From assembly GCA_014378775.1 (NCBI GenBank), contig JACMMZ010000088.1:1-37525 (forward strand): a DNA stretch of 37,525 nt, written 5' to 3'. Below are positions 26,985 through 35,965 of the stretch, piece after piece. The translations under genes and the position numbers were made by a program. This stretch comes from Pseudobdellovibrionaceae bacterium (GTDB lineage Bacteria; Bdellovibrionota; Bdellovibrionia; Bdellovibrionales; Bdellovibrionaceae). The notes beneath the pieces were generated by a model, which was not told the origin of the DNA, ran no database searches, and was given only the letters and a program-made list of their open reading frames with translations. Every line of letters begins with the position of its first letter. Within the stretch, counting starts at the first letter, position 1.

Positions 26985-27505
26985 TGAAACAAAGTAAGTT
27001 GTTTTTTTATGGATTACTTGTAGGATTTTTAAGTTGTTACTTTCTTTTAAAAAATAAGACGGCACCAGAAAAAATTGTGGCGCAAGAATCTAAACTCGCG
27101 GCCTTTCAGCCAAAACCTAAATTATCACTTCCAACTCGAAAAGTAATCATTCCTGAGAAGAAAGAAATTGAGCCGCAAACTCACCATGAAGTTCAAGCGA
27201 CTATGGAAATGGTCCATACGATGCCCGCAGAAACCATCAAAAGAAAAAAGAAGATTCAATTCTCACTTCAAGACATCATGACTATGGAAAGTCAGTGGCA
27301 AGAGCTTCAAGACCAAATTCAAGTCAGCCGAGAGGATCGTGGCTGGCGTGTGAAAATGCTAACTCCGAATACAGTTTTCGCCACCACTGGGTTGGTCGAA
27401 GGAAATTTAATCACTTATGATTCTATTCGCGCACTGGGCGATGAGGCCAGTTCAAGTTTACCCTACCGAATATCTACCATTCTCAATCACGTTTCAGTTC
27501 AATAA
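26984..27505 (+). CDS. Membrane-anchored protein with possible short PDZ-like C-terminal segment
   Basis: N-terminal TM FFYGLLVGFLSCYFLL; linker rich in P/K/E; GWRVKMLTPNTVFATTGLVEGNLITYDSIRALG resembles a GspC/PDZ 'GxRV..l.p.s.f...GL..GD.I' segment. Confidence 0.5.
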   Translation: MKQSKLFFYGLLVGFLSCYFLLKNKTAPEKIVAQESKLAAFQPKPKLSLPTRKVIIPEKKEIEPQTHHEVQATMEMVHTMPAETIKRKKKIQFSLQDIMTMESQWQELQDQIQVSREDRGWRVKMLTPNTVFATTGLVEGNLITYDSIRALGDEASSSLPYRISTILNHVSVQ

Positions 27506-27507
27506 AA

Positions 27508-29934
27508 TCATTGTCTTAACTTTGCTCCGATCATTTTTTCCGCCGAGGCCATGATCTTATTTACGTTTTCGATAATTTGAGCTTCCGTTAGATCCGCTTC
27601 TCCGCTTTGCAAAGTAACTCGCACGGAAATTGATTTTTGGTTTTGATCCAGTTTGTCGCCTTGATAAATATCAAAAATATGAACGTCTTTGCAAACGCTG
27701 CCTAGGGATTTTTTTACATCAACCATGAAATCACCCATTGTTTTGTTTGAATCGACCACGAATGAAAAATCTCTCTCAACGGCTTGAAATGCGGAAACAG
27801 ATTTGAAACGCATCGGCCGAGGTTGTCCCAGGCAAATGAGATCAAGGTTAAGTTCAGCTACGGCTACATCGACTCGAATTTTTTCTTGTTGAATCAACTG
27901 AGGATGAATTGTTCCGATAAAGCCCACGGCTTTACCTTCAACCAGAATCTGAGCACTTTGTCCGAAATGAAGAAAAGAAACTTTGGCTTCAATTTCTTTA
28001 AACGTGTAGGAATTGATTCCTAACAAAGAAAATAATTTTTCAATTGCGGATCGTACTTTGTAAACATTGGGCGTTGAATTTGAATAAAGACCAAATTCAT
28101 TTCCCCAGGAAGAAATCGCTAAACGATTCGATTCTATGTACCGACCATCTGATTTTGAAAACGCTGGACCGATTTCAAAGAGCTGTCCCCGTTCATTTCC
28201 CATGTGAAAATTCTCCGTGGTATTCTTCCAAATTGAAAAAGATGTTAATCGTCTCATGGAATTCAAATCTTCACTTAAGGGATTACGAATCATGACCGAT
28301 TCATCGTCGATTTTAAATCCATAAGTCTGTAGTGTTTTGGCCGATTGCATGAATTTTTGCTCTTGATCGCGTGAAGTGAAGGCGTAATTAAAAGCCTGCG
28401 AAAATCCGGAAGCTTGCATAACGTTAGAGATTTTATTTTTAAGGATATAAAATGCATCATGTTGCGTTGGCGATCGATCAAATCGAGGTACGGTTTCTTC
28501 GATTTTTTCATACCCGTTGAGTCGCGCGTACTCTTCCACTAGATCCATTTCTTGTTCCATATCAAAGCGGAAAAGCGGTGGCGTGACCGAATAAACTCCG
28601 GTGGATTTTTTGCTGACCTTACACTGAAGTCCCGACATGAATTGTTCAAATAATGAAGCATCCGCCGCGTAACCTAAGCGATCAGAAATAGTTTGAATAT
28701 TTGTTTCAATCGGATTTTTCGTAACCGGTTTTGGATAAACGTCATGATGATTTCCAAAAGCCTCACCACCTGCACACTGTGAAATCAGAAGGACGGCCCG
28801 GTCCAAGGCATCAAGTGTTTGACTGGCATCTACACCCCGAGCGAATCGATAAGCTGAATCGGTTTCAATTCCATTGGCCCTGGCTGATTTTCGGGTGCTG
28901 AGCGCGTTGAAATTAGCACTTTCAATAAAAATATTCTGAGTTTTTTCGCTTACACCAGAATTGAGTCCACCGATAACGCCGGCTAAAGCGACGGCTTTTT
29001 CTCCGTCACAAATTAAAAGCTCATCGCCTTTAAAAGTCAGATCTTGTTCTTTTAATGTTTTAAATTTTTCGTTTGGCTGAGCCTGGCGAACCTGAATGGT
29101 GCTTTTGGCCAGCGAGTCCGCATCGAACGCGTGAAGCGGTTGTCCCATCTCTAGCATCACGTAATTGGTGACGTCGACCACATTGTTAATCGAATTCATA
29201 CCGATGGATTCTAAGCGGGCCTTCAACCATTCAGGACTAGGGCCAATTTTTACACCAGACATGTATCGTCCAGAATAGCGAATACATAGATCTGAATTCA
29301 CTTCTAATTTAATTTTATCAGTGGTCTTCTGATTTGAGAATTTGGAAAATATTTCGATTTTTTTTACCGGGCGATTCAACAGACATCCGATTTCACGAGC
29401 TAAGCCGTAGTGACTTAAGCAGTCGGCACGATTTGGAGTAACCTTTAATTCAAAGGTCACATCACTTTGTCCCGCATAATCAGCGTAAGGCAATCCGATC
29501 GGGGCATCTGCTGGCAAAATAACGATACCTTCGCTAGGCTTATCTACGCCTAATTCTTTAAACGAACATAGCATTCCGTTACTTTCCATGTCTCTAATTT
29601 TTGATTTTTTAATGGCGAAATTTCCCGGTAAAACAGCACCGGGTAAAGCCACAACCACTTTATCACCGGTTTTATGGTTCTGAGCTCCGCACACGATTTG
29701 TGCCGTTACCCCTTTCGCCACTTCAACTTGGCACAGCGAAAGTTTATCCGAGTTTGGGTGTTTATCTTTTAGCGTAATGTGACCAATCACCACATGATTT
29801 AAAGCCTGGGCTTGATCGGTGATTTCTTCGACCTCTAAACCAGCACGCGTAAGTATCGCCGCCAGTTCATCGGTTTTTTTAAAATAGTCCGTCACGTCGA
29901 CGTAGTCATTAAGCCATTGGAGAGAAATTTTCAT
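27508..29934 (-). CDS. pheT: Phenylalanyl-tRNA synthetase beta subunit
   Basis: MKISLQWLNDYVD; tRNA-binding domain HPNSDKLSLCQVEV...IVCGAQNH; VTPNRADCLSHYGLAREI; C-terminal FDX-ACB FQAVERDFSFVVD. Confidence 0.97.
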   Translation of the reverse strand: MKISLQWLNDYVDVTDYFKKTDELAAILTRAGLEVEEITDQAQALNHVVIGHITLKDKHPNSDKLSLCQVEVAKGVTAQIVCGAQNHKTGDKVVVALPGAVLPGNFAIKKSKIRDMESNGMLCSFKELGVDKPSEGIVILPADAPIGLPYADYAGQSDVTFELKVTPNRADCLSHYGLAREIGCLLNRPVKKIEIFSKFSNQKTTDKIKLEVNSDLCIRYSGRYMSGVKIGPSPEWLKARLESIGMNSINNVVDVTNYVMLEMGQPLHAFDADSLAKSTIQVRQAQPNEKFKTLKEQDLTFKGDELLICDGEKAVALAGVIGGLNSGVSEKTQNIFIESANFNALSTRKSARANGIETDSAYRFARGVDASQTLDALDRAVLLISQCAGGEAFGNHHDVYPKPVTKNPIETNIQTISDRLGYAADASLFEQFMSGLQCKVSKKSTGVYSVTPPLFRFDMEQEMDLVEEYARLNGYEKIEETVPRFDRSPTQHDAFYILKNKISNVMQASGFSQAFNYAFTSRDQEQKFMQSAKTLQTYGFKIDDESVMIRNPLSEDLNSMRRLTSFSIWKNTTENFHMGNERGQLFEIGPAFSKSDGRYIESNRLAISSWGNEFGLYSNSTPNVYKVRSAIEKLFSLLGINSYTFKEIEAKVSFLHFGQSAQILVEGKAVGFIGTIHPQLIQQEKIRVDVAVAELNLDLICLGQPRPMRFKSVSAFQAVERDFSFVVDSNKTMGDFMVDVKKSLGSVCKDVHIFDIYQGDKLDQNQKSISVRVTLQSGEADLTEAQIIENVNKIMASAEKMIGAKLRQ

Positions 29935-29959
29935 ATATTTTACACCTTGAAGTTAAAAA

Positions 29960-30988
29960 TTAAAATTGATTTAAAAACCGGATGTCATTCTTCGGAAAGT
30001 GGCGGATATCATCCACACCATATTTAATGATAGCCATTCGCTCGATCCCGAAGCCAAACGCAAAACCTTGCCACTGCGGATAGGGAATTTTGGCAAATTC
30101 AAAAACTTTAGGATTGATCAGGCCGCAGCCTCCAATTTCAATCCAGCCCGATTGTTTACACAACGAACATCCTTTGCCTTTGCAAATCGGACAGGAGCAA
30201 TCGACTTCGGCTGAAGGTTCAGTGAATGGAAAAAAACTGGGACGAAATCGCGTTTTAAGATTTGGCCCGAAAAATTCTTTTACGAAAAAAGAAATGGTAC
30301 CTTTTAAATCCGCCATGGAAACTTTTTCATCTACGCACATGCCTTCGATTTGATGAAAATTGGGAAGATGCGAAATATCACTGTCGCAGCGAAAAACTGA
30401 ACCGGTTCCGATAATACGTAAAGGTGGTTTTTCATTTTCTAAACTGTGAATTTGAATGGGCGAAGTGTGCGTTCGCAAAACGTGTGATTCGTCCACGAAG
30501 AAAGTATCTTGCATGTCGCGCGCCGGATGATTGGGCGGAATATTAAGCGCTTCAAAATTGTAGTAATCTTTTTCAATTAACGGACCTGTTCTTAAACTAT
30601 AACCTAACCGAGACATAATCGAGACGATTTCATTGGTCACTTTAAAAATGGGATGCTCGTGCCCCAGTGGGAAGCTTGCGGCCGAAAATGAAAGGTCTAA
30701 TTTTTCATTCTGCATTTTTGCATCAATTTCTTTATTTTTTATTTTCGATTCAATATCAAAGTAAACGGTTTCTAATTCCGCTTTTACCTCATTGACTAAT
30801 TTACCAAAAAGCGGCTTATCCTCTTTCGGGAGAGCCGCCATTAACTTCATAGCTTCGGTCAAGGCACCGGACTTACCTAAATACTGCACTTTGAAGTTGT
30901 AAAGCTCAGCGGTGCTTTGGGCTTTTGTAAAATCTTTAATCGCGCTGTCTTTGATACTTTTGAGTTGGTTTTGAACGTTGTTTTCCAT
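29960..30988 (-). CDS. pheS: Phenylalanyl-tRNA synthetase alpha subunit
   Basis: [100 protein letters not shown]. Confidence 0.97.
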   Translation of the reverse strand: MENNVQNQLKSIKDSAIKDFTKAQSTAELYNFKVQYLGKSGALTEAMKLMAALPKEDKPLFGKLVNEVKAELETVYFDIESKIKNKEIDAKMQNEKLDLSFSAASFPLGHEHPIFKVTNEIVSIMSRLGYSLRTGPLIEKDYYNFEALNIPPNHPARDMQDTFFVDESHVLRTHTSPIQIHSLENEKPPLRIIGTGSVFRCDSDISHLPNFHQIEGMCVDEKVSMADLKGTISFFVKEFFGPNLKTRFRPSFFPFTEPSAEVDCSCPICKGKGCSLCKQSGWIEIGGCGLINPKVFEFAKIPYPQWQGFAFGFGIERMAIIKYGVDDIRHFPKNDIRFLNQF

Positions 30989-31006
30989 AATATTTCCTTG
31001 AAAGCT

Positions 31007-31034
31007 TATTATAGAATTTATTTAAGTCTTTTCA
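31007..31034 (-). promoter_or_regulatory. sigma70-type promoter for pheST
   Basis: Minus strand TTGAAA-N16-TATAAT, just upstream of pheS ATG. Confidence 0.7.
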
Positions 31035-31078
31035 AGAGTTTAGCCGTATGATATGTAAGTATTCTCAAGGCGGATATT

Positions 31079-31906
31079 GTGGCGCATAAAAATAAAGAAA
31101 ATTACAGCCCCTATAAAGCTCGACAAGAAAAAGCCGGTCGTAATCTAAAGGACAAAAGCATCGTTGATCAGCAAAAAGGCACCCACAAGAAGCCCGACCA
31201 AGTCTTCAGTGTGGCCGAAGCAAATAACCGGATGTACGATATTTTCAAAAATCATGATTTTAAATGCTCTCACGAAGAACGCCAGAAACTGGCTGAATTC
31301 TATGCCCTGCTGATGGAAAACCAAGAGAACAAAAACTTCACGCGGTTGTTAAAATTAAAAGATATCGCCATCAAACATTTCATCGATTGTCTGATTATCA
31401 CCGAGCTGACTGAACTTAAATTCCCTTTGCTTGATGTCGGAACCGGGCCAGGATTTCCCGGGATTCCGCTTAAAATTCGCTATCCAAATGAAAAGATACT
31501 ATTAGCCGAAGGTGTTCAAAAACGCGTTGAATTCTTAAAACAGGCACGCGAAAAAATGAAGCTTGAAAACTTAGATATTATCGGGCGCAATATCAATCCC
31601 TATTTCGAATATCCAGTTCAAGGTGTCATCACTCGCGCCGTCGAAGATATTTCAAACACCTTACGAAACGTTCTAAGTTGTCTTCAAGAAGGTGGCTGTG
31701 TGTACTTCATGAAGGGGCCCGGAGTTAATCCGGAAATTGACCAAGTTCCTGAAGATCTCAAAAATTATTACGAGCTTCATGCGGATCACGTTTATGATTT
31801 ACCTAAAACAGAAAATCATCGGCGCCTCGTGATCTATAAAAAAATCAAAAATGCTCCTTTACCTGAAGATGAAGACAACGATATTTTATTGAATGAAAGT
31901 TTTTAG
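31079..31906 (+). CDS. rsmG: RsmG-like 16S rRNA methyltransferase with basic N-terminal extension
   Basis: FYALLMENQENKNFTRL...HFIDCLI...LLDVGTGPGFPGIPLKIRYPNEKILLAEGVQKRVEFL...GVITRAVEDI. GTG start. Confidence 0.82.
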   Translation: MAHKNKENYSPYKARQEKAGRNLKDKSIVDQQKGTHKKPDQVFSVAEANNRMYDIFKNHDFKCSHEERQKLAEFYALLMENQENKNFTRLLKLKDIAIKHFIDCLIITELTELKFPLLDVGTGPGFPGIPLKIRYPNEKILLAEGVQKRVEFLKQAREKMKLENLDIIGRNINPYFEYPVQGVITRAVEDISNTLRNVLSCLQEGGCVYFMKGPGVNPEIDQVPEDLKNYYELHADHVYDLPKTENHRRLVIYKKIKNAPLPEDEDNDILLNESF

Positions 31907-31909
31907 ATT

Positions 31910-32665
31910 ATGAAAACACTGGAAATTGGATCAAAAGATAATCCGACCTTTAGGAAATTGAAACAGCTTTTAACATCAAAAGGCATCAAAGATGAAAAAT
32001 CTTTTTTTCTGATGGGTGAAAAACTCATTGAAGAATTTTTGCAAAAACCCCATCCTGATTTCAAAATCAAAAATGTAGTGACTTTTGAAGGCCAAGAACT
32101 TCCACTTTTAGATTCTCAAATTAAATTAAAAAAGGAATTGTTCAATGAATTAGACGTGCTCGGCACGCATTATCCCATGCTGGTTTTAGAACATAAAGAT
32201 TTGAATGAATTTAATTTTCAGGAACAACCGGTGGGCTTAGAAGTTATTTCTCCATTAGGTGATCCTAAAAATTTAGGGGCACTGGCCAGGTCAGCACTGG
32301 CATTCGGGGCTTCAAAATTAATCTTAACTCACGATTCGTGTCATCCCTTTTTGCCTCACACGATTAAGTCTTCTGCCGGAGCAATCCTGAATCTACCAGT
32401 TTATTTAGGGAAGATAAAATTAAATCAAATTCCCATGGTTGGGTTTAATGTGGCGCTGGATTTAGAAGGGGAAAAGATTCGAGATTTCAAATGGAATAAA
32501 AATCTGCGATTATTCATCGGAGAAGAAGGACCGGGCATTGATTTAACACCCGATCAAAAAAGAAAAATTCAGTTTGTGTCAATTCCGATGAACTCAATGA
32601 TCGAATCGCTCAACGCAACCGTTTCGGCGTCAATTGCCATGTGGGAATGGCGATCGTCTACTTAA
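31910..32665 (+). CDS. TrmH/SpoU family RNA 2'-O-methyltransferase
   Basis: SPLGDPKNLGALARSALAFGASKLIL; RLFIGEEGPGIDL; VSIPMNSMIESLNATVSASIAMWEW (motifs 1-3 of the SPOUT TrmH family). Confidence 0.9.
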   Translation: MKTLEIGSKDNPTFRKLKQLLTSKGIKDEKSFFLMGEKLIEEFLQKPHPDFKIKNVVTFEGQELPLLDSQIKLKKELFNELDVLGTHYPMLVLEHKDLNEFNFQEQPVGLEVISPLGDPKNLGALARSALAFGASKLILTHDSCHPFLPHTIKSSAGAILNLPVYLGKIKLNQIPMVGFNVALDLEGEKIRDFKWNKNLRLFIGEEGPGIDLTPDQKRKIQFVSIPMNSMIESLNATVSASIAMWEWRSST

Positions 32666-33140
32666 CGATAATGTTGCAAAATTTCTGTTGAACAAGGCCC
32701 TTCTCAACAAGAGTAAAAACAGACTTATAATTCAAAGTCTGTTTATCCGTAAATTCAATAATTTGGAGCTGAGTTCCTACGATAGTTTTTTTATTTTTCA
32801 ACCAAATCGAATCACTCATAAATTTATTTTCGACGGTGTCACTTTTAACATTGAGAATAGTTTTCACTTCGGATGGCAATTGGTCAGACACCAAATTGAT
32901 TGATGGAATTAATAATTCAATTCCTGCTGCCGAAATTTCTAAATTTGTTCGGCCCTGAGCTTGAATCATTTCAATTCGAGCCGGCTTGAAGTCGGCTTTT
33001 TTAAGTTCTTTTTCAGATTCAGAACAGCGGATAAATGAAATGCCTCTGGTGTAAGGCTGCATGGCTTCCATAAAATTGATATCGTTAGCGAAAGCTGTTC
33101 CCGAACATAACAAAGCCATAAATAAAATTTTCATTTTCAT
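32658..33140 (-). CDS. Predicted secreted protein, unknown function
   Basis: Signal peptide MKMKILFMALLCSGTAFA followed by 140 aa of soluble sequence. Confidence 0.6.
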   Translation of the reverse strand: MKMKILFMALLCSGTAFANDINFMEAMQPYTRGISFIRCSESEKELKKADFKPARIEMIQAQGRTNLEISAAGIELLIPSINLVSDQLPSEVKTILNVKSDTVENKFMSDSIWLKNKKTIVGTQLQIIEFTDKQTLNYKSVFTLVEKGLVQQKFCNIIVK

Positions 33141-33421
33141 AAATCCTCCAGATAAGTGTGCGTACCTACGGCAGTTAAAGCAAGATGCAGGCTGAGCTAT
33201 ATTTGTCTCAGTCTGAGATGAGCGCTAGTTCGTGTCTAAGTTCTGCATATTGTGTCAAAAAGGGCCAGCGTCGACGCTTTAGACAGATGTCAGGGTCCAT
33301 CATACAGCTATCTTTTTTTGATACGACCAAAGCTATCTGAGTGAAGAGGCCACTGGCATTGCGCTTGCTTTAGTAGTGAGTAACAGCAACTTAAAAAAGT
33401 AACAAATCATAGGGGGAAATT

Positions 33422-34090
33422 ATGATGAAATTAACTTTAGTTTTAACGGCTCTGATCGCATTAACTTCGTGTGGTAACACCAAAGAAGAAACGAATTCGA
33501 ATAATATAAATACTTTCGCATCGACAGCTAACAAAACGTTGGCCAGCTGTAATAAAAAATCGACCGCAGATATTGGTTTAAGTTCAACTGCAGTTCAAGA
33601 TCAAATGGGAACTCAAGATAACAATTGGCTCAAAATTAAAATGACTTTCCTTTCAACTAAAGCCACGGCTTCGGGAAATATTTTGAAATTTTTTAAATGG
33701 AAAATGGTCAACGGCGCGGCTTATTTAGATCAAACACCAATAAGTTTTTACACTTACAACATTTCATCTGGGGTATCTTCAACCACAGCCGTCACTCAGA
33801 TTACAGCGGCTTCGGTTAATTCTTCAATCGGTTACAACATTTATCTAAACGATTTAAGCGGAACTTACCAAGTTATCAAAGCAGTAGTTTACTCATCTGA
33901 TGGCGCAGTTATCGCGCAATCTGATTCTTTGATTCCACAGTTTTTGTCAAACCCAGCTCAGTATGCAATAAATTCTGACGGTTCGGCTCGATCTTCGAAT
34001 CTTCAAGCTTTACATCCTTTAAACTCGACCAACACGACGTCGTGGAATGAAGCTCAATTCACAAATTATTTTCAAGCATTTTGCTTTTAA
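33422..34090 (+). CDS. Predicted lipoprotein, unknown function
   Basis: MMKLTLVLTALIALTSCGN lipobox; Ser/Thr/Asn-rich mature region; AGGGGG SD-like sequence upstream of ATG. Confidence 0.65.
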   Translation: MMKLTLVLTALIALTSCGNTKEETNSNNINTFASTANKTLASCNKKSTADIGLSSTAVQDQMGTQDNNWLKIKMTFLSTKATASGNILKFFKWKMVNGAAYLDQTPISFYTYNISSGVSSTTAVTQITAASVNSSIGYNIYLNDLSGTYQVIKAVVYSSDGAVIAQSDSLIPQFLSNPAQYAINSDGSARSSNLQALHPLNSTNTTSWNEAQFTNYFQAFCF

Positions 34091-34091
34091 T

Positions 34092-35090
34092 TTAATGCGA
34101 ACTTTCGGTGGAAACTTCTTCCGCTTCCAGATTTTCCCCCTGGCGGTACCGTTCAAGAAGACTTAAATCAGTAGTTGGAAATGAAAACAAGAGTGAATGT
34201 ACTTGAGTTTCTGGCTCTTCTTCAGTGATGACCAAATAATGAAGATCTTTTTCGTTTGATTCGCTGACTTCTTTTATAAAATTCACTAAGATGTTTCCTT
34301 CAGAACTGACTTGACGCCAAATTTCATCAGGATTATTAATCGTATCATCTCGAAATTCGGCATATTCTTTAAATTTATCAGTAGGTATATCTTTATCTGA
34401 GCGAAGCTTTATCATAGATTCTAGTAAACCGATGGCTAAATAATCCCCTTCTAAGAGCGAATCTCCTTCGAGCGCGGCAAACTGAACCGATTCAAGTTTA
34501 CTATGATAAATAATTTCTTTTTCTCGGAAAACTTCCGTCAAGTTAGCGTCGACGGTGGCAAAATGTAGGAAAACAAAAGTGGGGTAATTTTCTTCCGAAT
34601 TCAAATAAACAATCGCGACGTAATTAAAAACGTCGTCCCCGTCTTGAACTTCTTTAACTAGAGTATACACGACTAAGTCATCGAAAGTATCTGTATTAGC
34701 CCAAATCTCGTCGGGATCATCTAAAGTTTCATCTAACCAGTAATCTAAATTATCGATTTCTTCGCGCGAAAAATCGATTTTAAAATCATAATTTTTCAAA
34801 TATTTATCTTCGATGGCTTTGATGGTGTTTGCAAAATATCCGTAAAGTGTTTTTTCATTTTCGAAAATAAGCCCTTTGGCTTCATCGACAACGATCAACT
34901 CTTTGTCTTGAAACTTTTTTGTGGTCTTACGCATCTTGATTTTTGACGTTCGCTTTTGAATCGACGAAGCCTTGAGTTTTTCTTTAGCCTTACTTTTGGT
35001 TTTAACTTTTATTTTAATATTTTTCGATTTCACTTTTGATGCGACAGAAGATTCGATCTTTTTGTTTAATTTACCAGCAGGCTTTGTCAT
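34092..35090 (-). CDS. Protein with Lys-rich N-terminal tail and two tandem PBECR-like (nuclease-fold-like) domains
   Basis: Tail MTKPAGKLNKKIESSVASKVKSKNIKIKVKTKSKAKEKLKASSIQKRTSKIKMRKTTKKF. Internal repeat: ETLDDPDEIWANTDTFDDLVVYTLVKEVQDG... versus DTINNPDEIWRQVSSEGNILVNFIKEVSES.... ATG at 35090 preferred over 35231. Confidence 0.6.
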   Translation of the reverse strand: MTKPAGKLNKKIESSVASKVKSKNIKIKVKTKSKAKEKLKASSIQKRTSKIKMRKTTKKFQDKELIVVDEAKGLIFENEKTLYGYFANTIKAIEDKYLKNYDFKIDFSREEIDNLDYWLDETLDDPDEIWANTDTFDDLVVYTLVKEVQDGDDVFNYVAIVYLNSEENYPTFVFLHFATVDANLTEVFREKEIIYHSKLESVQFAALEGDSLLEGDYLAIGLLESMIKLRSDKDIPTDKFKEYAEFRDDTINNPDEIWRQVSSEGNILVNFIKEVSESNEKDLHYLVITEEEPETQVHSLLFSFPTTDLSLLERYRQGENLEAEEVSTESSH

Positions 35091-35224
35091 GATGTAATCT
35101 CCACTGCTGAATATCGTAGCGAGAAACATCACGCATGTAAAAGAAACTTGATGACTTACTAAGTCATCAAAAAGGCTTCTTGATACTTTTTCCTTCGTCT
35201 TTAGACTTTTGAATTGAGGTACCG

Positions 35225-35554
35225 GTGTCAAAAATTGACGTTTATTTAGATGAAAAACAAATCGATAATCTGAAAATGATTCTCAATCAGTCGCACGTCG
35301 GTATACATCTACTTTTTGACAATCAATTTATCTCTCAAGTCTTCAAACAAGATTTCAAAGAAGACGATTTTTTTACCGTGGAAAATTTGGTCCGCGCCCA
35401 GGAAGATCTGATTCGATTAATTAAGGCTCAAACCATCGAACAAAAAAAAACATTTATTTCGAAATTAAATTGTGAACAGCAAAATCGCTTAGTTCGGGCT
35501 TACTTCTACATCATTGAAAACGATATCAAACAGAATCAATCTCGCCCGCACTAA
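35225..35554 (+). CDS. Small protein of unknown function
   Basis: 109-aa GTG-start ORF, predicted helical, divergent from the PBECR-like gene. Confidence 0.5.
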   Translation: MSKIDVYLDEKQIDNLKMILNQSHVGIHLLFDNQFISQVFKQDFKEDDFFTVENLVRAQEDLIRLIKAQTIEQKKTFISKLNCEQQNRLVRAYFYIIENDIKQNQSRPH

Positions 35555-35606
35555 GACCTAGACCTAAATCTATTTTGTTTTATCTCACTTCTACCGATAA
35601 GACCCT

Positions 35607-35897
35607 ATGCGGATGGGTCTTACAATTTTTTTGGCTCTGATATCTCTGTCGGTCAAAGCGGAATACCGCATGTTTGTACTTGAGATCAATAATAGCAAGA
35701 TGCAAAAATCAAGAACCGTTTACAGCACGATGGATCCCCTTCAGTACAAAACGATCTATCCTTTAGCGGCTGACGAGAGTATCAAATACTCCTCAACTTG
35801 GAGATGCAGAGGCAACACCAGTGGGTTCAAAATTCACTGTGCTCGTCCATTAGATAAAATAGCTGAAAATCAGTCGCAAGATTCACCCCAGAACTAA
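35607..35897 (+). CDS. Small predicted secreted protein
   Basis: Signal peptide MRMGLTIFLALISLSVKA; two Cys (WRC...IHC) in the mature part. Confidence 0.55.
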   Translation: MRMGLTIFLALISLSVKAEYRMFVLEINNSKMQKSRTVYSTMDPLQYKTIYPLAADESIKYSSTWRCRGNTSGFKIHCARPLDKIAENQSQDSPQN

Positions 35898-35913
35898 GTC
35901 TAGAATAAGTCTA
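35895..35913 (+). repeat. Phased 8-bp direct repeat TAAGTCTA-GAA-TAAGTCTA
   Basis: Exact copies at 35895-35902 and 35906-35913 (11-bp period); the second overlaps TATAAT at 35912-35917. Confidence 0.7.
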
Positions 35914-35933
35914 TAATCGTCTCAAAAAACAAA

Positions 35934-35960
35934 TATTTTGACTTAAATTGAGTCAAAATA
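35934..35960 (+). promoter_or_regulatory. Perfect inverted repeat TATTTTGACT-N7-AGTCAAAATA at the Hsp20-like gene start region
   Basis: 10-bp perfect arms, 7-nt loop containing the TTG start candidate; ATG start candidate at 35966. Confidence 0.7.
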
Positions 35961-35965
35961 AAAAG

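Noticed and set aside
26610-27065. 151-aa minus ORF antisense to cdd and the start of the next gene
   Set aside because: Phe/Arg-rich mirror translation of cdd; no RBS or family signature.
33185-33340. 51-codon ORF in the 33141-33421 intergenic region (MQAELYLSQSEMSASSCLSSAYCVKKGQRRR...)
   Set aside because: No Shine-Dalgarno, odd composition, and it spans the palindromes; likely chance.
35592-35598. CCGATAA, resembling a FliA -10, before the 35607 gene
   Set aside because: No TAAA-type -35 at the appropriate spacing.
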